Below, one piece after another: positions 1 to 10,177 of a DNA stretch of 64,000 nucleotides. How positions within the stretch are numbered: the stretch's first letter is position 1; every line of letters begins with the position of its first letter. Origin of the DNA: Strongylocentrotus purpuratus. Lineage: Eukaryota; Echinodermata; Echinoidea; Camarodonta; Strongylocentrotidae. The translations under genes and the position numbers were made by a program. The DNA lies in assembly GCF_000002235.5 (NCBI RefSeq), contig NW_022145613.1:16678883-16742882 (forward strand), given 5' to 3'. Below the pieces are notes generated by a model, which saw only the letters and a list, made by a program, of their open reading frames with translations, ran no database searches and was not told where the DNA came from.

Positions 1-530
1 CTATATAATACTATTTATCAGAGCCCCATACTAACTTTTTCAGAAGGAGGTCCGGAATTAGATTTCAGAGTTTGTAAGCATGAGCCCTACCCCTACGTTG
101 TATGTAAAAAAAAAATTGGGGACTCTGGATTGAAATTTATTATTTTGGGTGCCCATGTGTCCCGGGTGCCTGCTAGTATCGAGCCCTGTTCACTTGTGTT
201 CTCTTTGTCATCAATTTCAAAGAAAGATGTGATAACACAAATACTAATCAAGTCATCACACATACAAACACCAGATTTATTAACAAATATAATTTTAAAT
301 TTACAATCACATCATACCAAATTAATATTACATTAAGTACCGGTACTAGATAAAAAATGAATATTAAAGAATTATTCAACCAAATAGTGACCACTGAGAT
401 AATGAGCTGTGCCTTTGGTAGTTCACACTTCAAAGTTTATGTTAATTTAAATTAATAAGAAAAGAAAAAGACGTCAAAAGACTCTTCATAGTAGCTGCAT
501 AAAATAAATACTGAGATGTGATTTCTTTAC

Positions 531-655
531 CATGAATTACAAGAGACAGAGTTAACTGCTCCCATCTCCTTCTTCCGCGATGACTGAGACGCCATCTCTC
601 TCAAGGAGTCCGTCAGTTTCAGGTTTTTCCGGTTTACACTCTCACTGTTGATGTC
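531..655 (-). CDS. TAF5L: TAF5L coding exon 2 (partial gene)
   Basis: On the minus strand a TTTCTTTGTAG acceptor precedes an open segment starting DINSESVNRKNLKLTDSL and containing REMA and SVSC. It matches the part of TAF5L that directly follows the first coding exon (human DSDGPLKQGLRLSQTAEEMA and on), and it starts in phase 0, as exon 1 requires. The donor is uncertain: GTAAAG after 531 or GTAATT after 541. Without splicing the frame stops at 527-529. Exon 3 is not visible in 1-526, so the gene continues off the left edge. Confidence 0.72.
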
Positions 656-1889
656 CTACAAAGAAAAGCAAGGTATTTATATAACTTGAGGTGTAATGAA
701 TTCAGACCAGCTGAGTAAAAACTAAATTAATGTAAAAATCAACTTCAAACAAATATCCATGCCAGGCCTCCCCTATATTAAATGGCTATAGAATAGCCTA
801 AATAGATAAAACACACCGATATATCAGCCTAATTGAACTGCAGTGTAGAAAGGAATATCTGTCTGCTTGGAGAAGTTTTCTTTGAACGTAGGAGTTTATT
901 TTGTCTTTTGACACTCTCCTCCAGATTTAGTGAAGCCAGACGTAGTTTCATCAGCGGAATGTATGCCCAAACCGTGGTCAGTGTTTACGTTGATGAATTT
1001 GATGACGAGACAGGCCTACTCAGTGTAAAAAGGTGCACGCACAGAGTTGGCTGAATTTAGTGAACTCCCAGCGCTAACCCCTTTTTTGGTACACTAAACA
1101 AATCACTATTATCGTAGAGTAACGAAACATTATCAATGCAAAAGTGGCTATATCTGCGTACACTGCATGTATTTGCGTTTCCAGCAGAAGCAACATGTTG
1201 AACTCAAATGAGAGGTTAACAATACATTTTTGTAATGTCGAATCAAATGTGAGCTAAAATCATCAGGAACAAGTGGAAGGTATGCAAATCGCTATCACTT
1301 CGGTATTAAATGTATGTTCACATTTTTTGTTAAATTCTTGACCGATTTCATAGTGCTTTGTTTAATTGACCTTTGTCCTGTGCGAGCTAGAGGAGTTCAA
1401 TAAGGTAGTTTGTAAGGTCTGTCAGGTGCAAGAATCGGTGATTACAAAAGCACTTTAGGTTTTGTTATCTAAACATCACTCCCCTCGCATAGCCTCCCCT
1501 CCTTAAACCCTAACTTGGGCCTAACTAGGTATTTTACATATACAAATTACAATGTCAAAATGATCTAGGGTCTAGTCTACAACACTGCAGTTTTCTGTAA
1601 AAATGACACTGTTCTTACTCAAATTTTGCTAAGATTTTCAGCACACTTACTCTTAAAAATACAAGGATTGAGATGAGATGAAGCATTAAGGAAATTTGAA
1701 CGAAATTTATTGTCAATTTTAAGTCAAATGTTATTTGCGCAGACACACGGGTCCCCATCATATTCAGCGGAAAGCTGGCCCGACGAGCCGGGCCAGCTGT
1801 GTCCGCATTGTTCGCTCCGAATCTACTCTAACGACAACCTGACATTTCTTGTTATAATCAGTGATAATTATTGTAAATCTTGAACTTAC
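656..1889 (-). other. TAF5L intron 1
   Basis: A 1.23-kb intron bounded by GTAAGT at 1889-1884 (minus strand) and a TAG acceptor at 658-656. A 10-bp stem hairpin (AGCTGGCCCG, 6-nt loop) lies at 1773-1798. An open stretch with splice-like borders on the plus strand lies at 924-1032 (see findings). Nothing else is recognised. Confidence 0.6.
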
Positions 1890-1958
1890 AATGTATTGCC
1901 TTCTTTTCAAATATTGGAGTACCGCAGACTGGATCTGATCGTTGCCTACGCGTTTCAT
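1890..1958 (-). CDS. TAF5L: TAF5L first coding exon
   Basis: The minus-strand ATG at 1958-1956 opens 23 codons, beginning MKRVGNDQIQSAVLQYLKRR and ending QYI just before a strong GTAAGT donor. The human TAF5L N-terminus reads MKRVRTEQIQMAVSCYLKRR then QYV, the same length and almost the same residues. TAF5L (PAF65-beta) is a TAF5 paralogue with a LisH/NTD2 N-terminus and WD40 repeats, and is a nuclear subunit of PCAF/SAGA acetyltransferase complexes. The frame is open upstream but has no earlier ATG, so this start is preferred. Exon 2 at 531-655 joins in phase. The rest of the gene lies outside the window. Confidence 0.88.
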
Positions 1959-2170
1959 CCTGTCTTCAGACAAGAGCAGATTTAGGAAACAGAAGTCGAC
2001 TTCCAAATTTTGATATGACTCTCGATCTCGTACGGTACTCTTCGAGATATGTTATAATTATCATGCATCCCACGCGATTCACCGAGCGCCTGCGCCTGGC
2101 TCGCTGGCGTATTATTATGCGCTGGCGCGGCTCCACCGGCACCATCAGCATCATGCATCATTCAAGTGAA
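1959..2170 (-). promoter_or_regulatory. probable TAF5L 5' UTR/promoter region
   Basis: The DNA immediately upstream of the TAF5L start is richer in CpG than its surroundings (GCGCCAGCGC, CAGGCGCAGGCGC on the minus strand), as expected near a constitutive promoter. No TATA box or initiator can be assigned with confidence. It ends against poly-G repeats from 2175 on. The call rests on position only. Confidence 0.3.
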
Positions 2171-2174
2171 ATTG

Positions 2175-2760
2175 TGGGGAGGAGGGGGAAGGTGGGGGGG
2201 GGGGGGTGGAGTGGTTACCCTCAATTTTTCTTTCGTGTTCTGATCGGGTATGAAATAGAGATGCGATATCATGTAAACACGCTTGCTGTTAGAATGCTTT
2301 GACGTTAACATAGTGCCACTTGAGCTTTAAAAAAAAAGGGGGGGGGGGCTGATTTAGCCGCCTCTCTAGTTTTGCGATTACCATAATTTTACCAGGGTAG
2401 GCCTACATTGGCTTTTCTCAACGGGGGGGGGGGGGGGGGAAGTGCATGAACACTCCTATTTTTTCTTAACATCCACCCCCCCCCCCCCTTGAGCAACAAC
2501 AACAACAAATTCCTTTGGGGCCAAGTGGGCACATTTTCATTTTTTGTTTAAGAAAGGTAAAATTAACGTTACCATCTTTTTTAAACCTATTTTTTTCACA
2601 TCTGTAAACATCTGAAACACAGATACATTTTAATTCTAAGACACCCCCCCCCCACACTTTTTTATTCTTACCAAGGGGGGGGGGGGTTGAACACCTAAAA
2701 CACCCCCTGTTGCCAAGGGGGGTGTTCGAACACCAAAAATACCCCCCCTCGATACGCCAA
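2175..2760. repeat. poly-G/poly-C interrupted repeat block
   Basis: There are long G or C homopolymers at about 2195-2206, 2337-2348, 2424-2439, 2475-2488, 2643-2653 and 2675-2686, separated by AT-rich DNA. The phrases CAAGGGGG followed by TTGAACACC and GGGTGTTCGAACACC are mirrored around 2690-2740. No gene is seen. Similar G-tract repeats recur at 3879, 35993 and 43577. Confidence 0.6.
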
Positions 2761-3064
2761 TTGTTATGAATATCATGGGCGTCGATCCTTACTTAATACC
2801 TATTGTTCAGGGGGATGAATGAATAGATCATCCTCGGTCGTGAACTATAATCAATTACAGAAACTACGCTCATGTATTAGAAATAAAACTTACATTTCAT
2901 AACTAGATGATTATCAAACCATCACTCCATGAATCTTATTTTCATTGTTTGTTTTTGAGATAACATAAAAACTGTTATAGTTCAATATTTACATAATTAT
3001 AGGTTAATTTTATCAGAGTTAATTCAAATGGTAGATAAGCACATGCGTCAGCATAATGTCTGGC
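2761..3064. other. AT-rich spacer
   Basis: No gene, repeat family or RNA is recognised in this stretch. Confidence 0.5.
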
Positions 3065-3575
3065 AAAATCATTAGGGAATAACAGATAAAGGAAGATTCC
3101 TATTTCACATCCATCCATATAAAACGAGACTTATTAATTTATCTTGATTTTATAGAAAAGATTATTATCATATAGGCTTACATAAAATGATAATGGGAAA
3201 GTGCAAATTAAACTTTTACAAATTTAGTATCAATAAACATGAAAATGGTCTTTGTGATGACTGTCATGAGACTGAAACAATGGGTCATTATTTAGAGCAG
3301 TGGTCTCGTAATCCGGTGACCCGGGTTCGAAACCAAGTCGATGCGCTAGCTATAGTGTCCTTTGGACGGTAAGGCATTAATCCTCATTACCAGGTCCCTC
3401 GGAGAGGACATAAAGCCGTCGGCCGTCTGGTTGCTTACTTACAAGCATTAATGCTTTCTTAGCAGTCCGGGTAAAATAACCCCCACCACCACCATTTAAT
3501 GGATTGTAAGAAATATATACGAGAGGAAAAAGCTGTTTTCAAGGTTGAAAAAAATAAAAATGAGCTTACATAATA
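3065..3575 (+). pseudogene. non-LTR retrotransposon 3' ORF relic, split by a SINE
   Basis: The plus-strand frame around 3187-3294 (MIMGKCKLNFYKFSIN, then a C-x2-C) resembles the C-terminal zinc-knuckle region of LINE reverse transcriptase proteins. The expected H and last C of a C-x2-C-x7-H-x4-C motif are completed only when reading resumes after the SINE at 3295-3493 and its duplicated ATTTA, and the frame then stays open to about 3570. Upstream, 3065-3186 reads similarly but has a stop. The LINE clade is not certain. Confidence 0.6.
3295..3493 (+). mobile_element. tRNA-derived SINE with 5-bp target duplication
   Basis: The head resembles the 3' half of tRNA-Thr(CGT): TGGTCTCGTAATCCGG, then a B box GGGTTCGAAACC at about 3323-3334. 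The body (GGCATTAATCCTCATTACC, GGTCCCTCGGAGAGGAC, AAGCCGTCGGCCGTCTGG) is of the type seen in echinoderm-like SINEs, and the end is an ACC-rich tail. ATTTA at 3290-3294 is repeated at 3494-3498. The 5' half of the tRNA (A box) is missing, so the copy is truncated. Confidence 0.75.
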
Positions 3576-4342
3576 ACTGGGGAAAGAAGATCATTCTGCA
3601 TGCACGCTCTAATGGCTTTATAAGCCATATAATTATAAATACCACTCACTTTGTAGTTGGTGAGTTATAACTAATTTTGCCAAGGTGATGTAAACGGAAA
3701 AACTGTTTTATTTAAAAAAATGATTTTGCAATAATTCATGCTCGTCTTCTTTTTCTCTTCGGAAAAAAGAAAGGAAAAGTATAACTGCACAGTAAGTTAA
3801 TCTTTTTTAATAATCGCACCCTGTTCACGGTCAACACCTAAATTGTTTTTCCACACCAGGCGCGTACGCAGGATTTTTTCAAGGGGGGGGGGGTTGACAT
3901 TTGAAATCGACTCAGCCAGCCGCTGAATAAGCGGGGGGGGGGGGGGTGTAAAAGGACACTTTTTTTTGGGGGGGGGGGGGTCCCAAAAAAAAATCGCCAT
4001 TATGGTAGATAAAAATCTAGAGCTTACGTTTGTCATGAGTCGGTAAAAATCATTCTGAACCGGTGGTCATTTCTTTCCCTTTTGCTCATTAAACAACTCC
4101 CTGCCCCGCACTGGTGACAACAATACATGTATAAAGTTCAGAAAAAGGGCGACATCTTGGCCTTGAAAGGCATGAGCTGCATCAAGACTTTCGTCTTCTT
4201 TGTGCATGACTGATCGTCAACGAAACGGAGTTAAGTCTTTTTTCAACTCTGTTTGTTGCTACGGCAGGCAGCCAGTGAAAACGAGTTCGTTTAATCAAAT
4301 AATGGAAATGCAAGCATTACTTTAAACAAACAGAACTTTGTT
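3576..4342. repeat. non-coding stretch with G-tract repeat
   Basis: No gene is seen. A G-tract repeat at about 3855-3990 starts with GGCGCGTACGCAGG, followed by three G homopolymers of about 10-14. The remainder is unique AT-rich sequence. Confidence 0.5.
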
Positions 4343-4395
4343 AAAATTAGGTTTGACGAATATATTATGATAATATATTCGTCAAACCTAATTTT
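4343..4395. repeat. perfect 25-bp inverted repeat with 3-nt loop
   Basis: The arm at 4343-4367 (starting AAAATTAGGTTTGACG) is followed by TGA and then by its exact reverse complement at 4371-4395. No flanking element was recognised. It could be a foldback transposon remnant or a snap-back artefact. Confidence 0.9.
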
Positions 4396-4990
4396 TCAAC
4401 ATTCAGCATTACAGGGCGTCTACAGGACCTCTCCATATTGCAGTATTCAATGAGATGAAATAGAGTGCTACCCAACTGCAGCACTCTATATAAATTATGA
4501 ACAAACTAAGTTAGGTAATTTGGAACTCCGTAGGATCTATTATTTAGCTCATACTGTTTATCGAGCTATACATATAAATTGTCCTATTTATATAAGTAAT
4601 AATTTTAAGAGACCTGCATGTGTCAAGATATTGTCATTGCTATGTAGGCCTATATTTATCTATAGGTGGGTGGGTGGCCAGAATATACTAATTATCTATT
4701 TGATTTAATGTTGCTTTTGATTGAATTTGTATGTGCAATGTATTGCTATTTGTTTATGTGTATTTGATTTATTTTAGTGTCTTGTTTCTTTTGTAAAAAC
4801 ATGCTATGTATTTTAATTGGACCCCTATGAAAAACAGCTGTGCTGATTAGAATGTTCCGACCATCATGTGGCCACAAAAATAGAAAATAAAACTATAAAT
4901 TGCTGTTATTATACTTTATTAACAGAATCAATATCATTTGTTAAGGTCCGGAAATTGTAAACTACTTTTGTTTTGTATTTCGCTCCTCAA
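4396..4990. other. AT-rich spacer
   Basis: No gene or known repeat is recognised here. Confidence 0.5.
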
Positions 4991-5200
4991 TCTGTTTACA
5001 CCTGGCAGTTCCCCACGGTGCAATTTTTAAAATCACGCCCACTTTTAACTGTTTAAATTTGGATAACGAGAGAAAATGAGTTTATTTGGGTGCGATACAC
5101 GAAAGTACGCTGTTATCGGTGGTTTGTTCTGTACGTGCTTGTTCTTGCCTGATCTACTCAGTTTTGAATCTCAGCGTGTAGCTAGAAAAACCGATTGACG
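4991..5200 (+). repeat. left flank segment homologous to the right flank of the satellite
   Basis: This segment shares ordered blocks with 32910-33080: ACCTGGCAGTT then CCCAC; ATAAC then TGAGTT; TATCGGTG then TTTG; and TGCCTGATC then TCTCA. It contains a 40-codon frame (5076-5198) starting ATG, MSLFGCDTRKYAVIGG, with a hydrophobic run (about residues 12-24) like a signal peptide. The right-hand copy keeps the same frame (KKIVIGVLLCM) but has TTG in place of this ATG. Whether either is expressed is unknown. Confidence 0.55.
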
Positions 5201-5254
5201 CGTATCGACGATCCACTAGTGGAGATCTCAGAGTCTCGAGAATCAGAAATGCAG

Positions 5255-8200
5255 GGTCCAATCTCTAAAAATCCTGCAGAAAGGCTACACAAGGCATAAA
5301 ACATTTTGGAGTGAATATTGATTGGTTTCTGTAGGCCTACATGGCCTTGAAACATTTTGGCATCAATATTAATTGATACAAAATAAAATATTTAAAAAAA
5401 AAATTTTAAGTATAAAAGATTTGACAATATTAAAACCAATCAATATTGCTTGATTTTTTTAAATTTGTTAGTATAAAAGATTTGACAATTAACCTAGGTT
5501 GTATATTCATGCCCAAACCCCATGAGAGCACTCACGTGGTTTTCTCTAGAAATCCTGCAGAGAGGCTACACAAGGCATACAACATTTTGGAGTGACTGTT
5601 GGTTGGTTTTCTGTAGGCCTCAATGGCCTTGAAACATTTTGGCATCAATATTGATTGATACAAAATTAAATTAAAAAATTCAATTTTTAAATATAAAAGA
5701 TTTGACAATATTAAAACCAATCAATATTGATTGATTTTTTTAAATTTTTTTAGTATAACAGATTTGACAATAAACCTAGGTTGTATATTCATGCCCAAAC
5801 CCCATGAGAGCACTCACGAGGTTTTCTCTAAAAATCCTGCAGAGAGGCTACAAAAGGCATAAAACATCTTGGAATCAATATAGATTGATTTTCTTTATTT
5901 TTAAATATAAAATATTTGACAATAAACCTAGGTTGTATATTCATGCCAGAACCCCAGGAGAGCACTTATGTAGTTTTCTCTAGAAATCCTGCAGAGAGGC
6001 TACACAAGGCATAAAACATTTTGGAGTGACTATTGGTTGGTTTCTGTAGGTCTACATGGCCTTGAAACATTTTGGCATCAATATTGATTGAAACAAAATA
6101 AAATAAAAAAATTCAAAATTTAAGTATAAAAGATTTGACAATATTAAAACCAATCAATATTGATTGATTTTTTTTTAAATTTTAGTATAAAAGATTTGAC
6201 AATAAATCTAGGTTGTATATTCATGCCGAAACCCAATGAGAGCACTCACGTGGTTTTCTCTAGAAATCATGCAGAGAGGCTACACAAGGCATAAAACATT
6301 TTGGAATCAATATAGATTGATTTTCTTTATTTTTAAATATAAAATATTTGACAATAAACCTAGGTTGTATATTCATGCCAGACCCAGGAGAGCACTTACG
6401 TGGTTTTCTCTAAATATCCTGCAGAGAGGCTACACAAGGCAACAACAAACTTGGAGTGACTGTTGGTTGGTTTTCTGTAGGCCTTCATGGCCTTGAAACA
6501 TTTTGGCATCAATATTGATTGATACAAAATAAAATAAAAAATTCAATTTTTAAGAATAAAAGATTTGACAATATTAAAACCAATCTATATTGATTGATTT
6601 TTTTAATTTTTTAGTATAAAAGATTTGACAATTAACCTAGGTTGTATATTCATGCCCAAACCCCATGAGAGCACTCACGTGGTTTTCTCTAGAAATCCTG
6701 CAGAGAGGCTACACAAGGCATAAAACATTTTGGAGTGACTGTTGGTTGGTTTTCTGTAGGTCTACATGGCCTTGAAACATTTTGGAATCAATATAGATTG
6801 ATTTTCTTTATTTTTAAATATAAAATATTTGACAATAAACCAAGGTTGTTTATTCATGCCAGAACCCCAGGAGAGCACTTACGTGGTTTTCTCTAGAAAT
6901 CCTGCAGAGAGGCTACACAAGACATACAACATTTTGGAGTGACTGTTGGTTGGTTTTCTGTAGGCCTACATGGCCTTGAAACATTTTGGCATCAATATTG
7001 ATTGATACAAAATAAAATAAAAAAATTCAATTTTTAAGTATAAAAGATTTGACAATATTAAAACCAATCGATATTGATTGATTTTTTTAATTTTTTAGTA
7101 TAAAAGATTTGACAATTAACCTAGGTTGTATATTCATGCCCAAACCCCATGAGAGCACTCACGTGGTTTTCTCTAGAAATCATGTAGATAGGCTACACAA
7201 GGCATAAAACATTTTGGAGTGACTGTTGGTTGGTTTTCTGTAGGCCTTAATGGCCTTGAAACATTTTGGCATCAATATTGATTGATACAAAATAAAATCA
7301 AAAATTCAATTTTTAAGTATAAAAGATTTGACAATATTAAAACAATCAATATTGCTTGATTTTTGTTAAATTTTTTAGTATAAAAGATTTGACAATTAAC
7401 CTAGGTTGTATATTCATGCCCAAACCCCATGAGAGCACTCACGTGGTTTTCTCTAGAAATCCTGCAGAGAGGCTACACAAGGCATACAACATTTTGGAGT
7501 GACTGTTGGTTGGTTTTCTGTAGGCCTTCATGGCCTTGAAACATTTTGGCATCAATATTGATTGATACAAAATAAAATTTAAAAAATCAATTTTTAAGTA
7601 TAAAAGATTTGACAATATTAAAACCAGTCAATATTGATTGATTTCTTTTAATTTTTTAGTATAAAAGATTTGACAATTAACCTAGGTTGAATATTCATGC
7701 CCAAACCCCATGAGAGCACTCACGGGGTTTTCTCTAGAAATCCTGTAGAGAGGCTACACAAGGCATAAAACATTTTGGAGTGACTGTTGGTTGGTTTTCT
7801 GTAGGCCTACATGGCCTTGAAACATTTTGGAATCAATATAGATTGATTTTCTTTATTTTTAAATATAAAATATTTGACAATAAACCTAGGTTGTATATTC
7901 ATGCCAGAACCCAGGAGAGCACTTACGTGGTTTTCTCTAGAAATCCTGCAGAGAGGCTACACAAGGCATACAACATTTTGGAGTGACTGTTGGTTGGTTT
8001 TCTGTAGGCCTACATGGCCTGGAAACATTTTGGGATGAATATTGTTTGATAAAAAATAAAAAATAAAAATAATTTTTAAGTATTAAAGATTTGACAATAA
8101 ACCTACATGGCCTTGAAACACTTTGGAATCAATATTGATTGACTTTTCTTTACTTTTAATTATAAAATATTTGACAATAAACCTAGGTTGTATATTTATG

Positions 8201-10177
8201 CCAGAACCCCAGGAGAGCACTTACGTGGTTTTCTCTAGAAATCCTGCAGAGAGGCTACACAAGGCACCAAAAACATTTTGGAGTGACTGTTGGTTGGTTT
8301 TCTGTAGGCCTACATGGCTTTGAAACATTTTGGCATCAATATTGATTGATACAAAAGAAAATTTAAAAAAAAATCAATTTTTAAGTATAAAAGATTTGAC
8401 AATATTAAAACCAATCAATATTGCTTAATTTTTTTAAATTTTTTAGTATAAAAGATTTGATAATTAACCTAGGTTGTATATTATGCCCAAACCCCATGAG
8501 ATCACTTACGTGGTTTCCTCTAGAAATCCTGCAGAGAGGCTACACAAGGCATAAGACATTTTGGAGTGACTGTTGGTTGGTTTTCTGTAGGCCTACATGG
8601 CCTTGAAACATTTTGGCATCAATATTGATTGATACAAAATAAAATAAAAAATTCAATTTTTAAGTATAAAAGATTTGACAATATTAAAACCAATCAATAT
8701 TGATTGATTTTTTTAAATTTTTTAGTATAAAAGATTTGACAATTAACCTAGGTTGTATATTCATGCCCAAACCCCATGAGAGCACTCACGTGGTTTTCTC
8801 TAGAAATCCTGCAGAGAGGCTACACAAGGCTTAAAACATTTTGGAGTGACTGTTCGTTGGTTTTCTGTAGGCCTTAATGGCCTTGAAACATTTTGGCATC
8901 AATATTGATTGATACAAAATAAAATAAAAAATTCAATTTTTAAGTATAAAAGATTTGACAATATTAAAACCAATCAATATTGATTGATTTTTTTAAATTT
9001 TTTAGTATAAAAGATTTGACAATTAACCTAGGTTGTATATTCATGCCCAAACCCCATGAGAGCACTCACGTGGTTTTCTCTAGAAATCCTGCAGAGAGGC
9101 TACACAAGGCATACAACATTTTGGAGTGACTGTTGGTTGGTTTTCTGTAGGCCTTCATGGCCTTGAAACATTTTGGAATCAATATAGATTGATTTTCTTT
9201 ATTTTTAAATATAAAATATTTGACAATAAACCTAGGTTGTATATTCATGCCAGAACCCAGGAGAGCACTTACGTGGTTTTCTCTAGAAATCCTGCAGAGA
9301 GGCTACACAAGGCATACAACATTTTGGAGTGACTGTTGGTTGGTTTTCTGTAGGCCTACATGGCCTTGAAACATTTTGGAATCAATATAGATTGATTTTT
9401 TTTTATTTTTAAATATAAAATATTTGACAATAAACCTAGGTTGTATATTCATGCCCAAACCAATGAGAGCACTCACGTGGTTTTCTCTAGAAATCCTGCA
9501 GAGAGGCTACTCAAGGCATAAAACATTTTGGAGTGACTGTTGGTTGGTTTTCTGTAGGCCTTAATGGCCTTGAAACATTTTGGCATTAATATTGATTGAT
9601 ACAAAATAAAATAAAAAATTCAATTTTTAAGTATAAAAGATTTGACAATATTAAAAACAATCAATATTGCTTGATTTTTTTAAATTTTTTAGTATAAAAG
9701 ATTTGACAATTAACCTAGGTTGTATATTCATGCCCAAACCCCATGAGAGCAGTCACGTGGTTTTCTCTAGAAATCCTGCAGAGAGGCTACACAAGGCATA
9801 CAACATTTTGGAGTGAATGTTGGTTGGTTTTCTGTAGGCCTTCATGGCCTTGAAACATTTTGGCATCAATATTGATTGATACAAAAGAAAATTAAAAAAA
9901 TCAATTTTTAAGTATAAAAGATTTGACAATATTAAAACCAATCAATATTGATTGATTTTTTTTAATTTTTTAGTATAAAAGATTTGACAATTAACCTAGG
10001 TTGTATATTCATGCCCAAACCCCATGAGAGCACTCACGTGGTTTTCTCTAGAAATCCTGCAGAGAGGCTACACAAGGCATACAACATTTTGGAGTGACTG
10101 TTGGTTGGTTTTCTGTAGGCCTTCATGGCCTTGAAACATTTTGGCATCAATATTGATTGATACAAAATAAAATTAAA
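5255..10177. repeat. satellite array, left block
   Basis: Tandem subunits of two main lengths. The long one (about 280 bp) has AAGTATAAAAGATTTGACAA twice and CACGTGG. The short one (about 203 bp) has GGAATCAATATAGATTG and TTTGACAATAAACC. Shared phrases are GGAGTGACTGTTGGTTGG, GTAGGCCTACATGGCC, CCTAGGTTGTATATTCATGC and CCTGCAGAGAGGCTACAC. Copies near the left edge are the most diverged, as expected at an array border. The short open frames seen throughout on both strands are by-products of the repeat. Confidence 0.95.
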
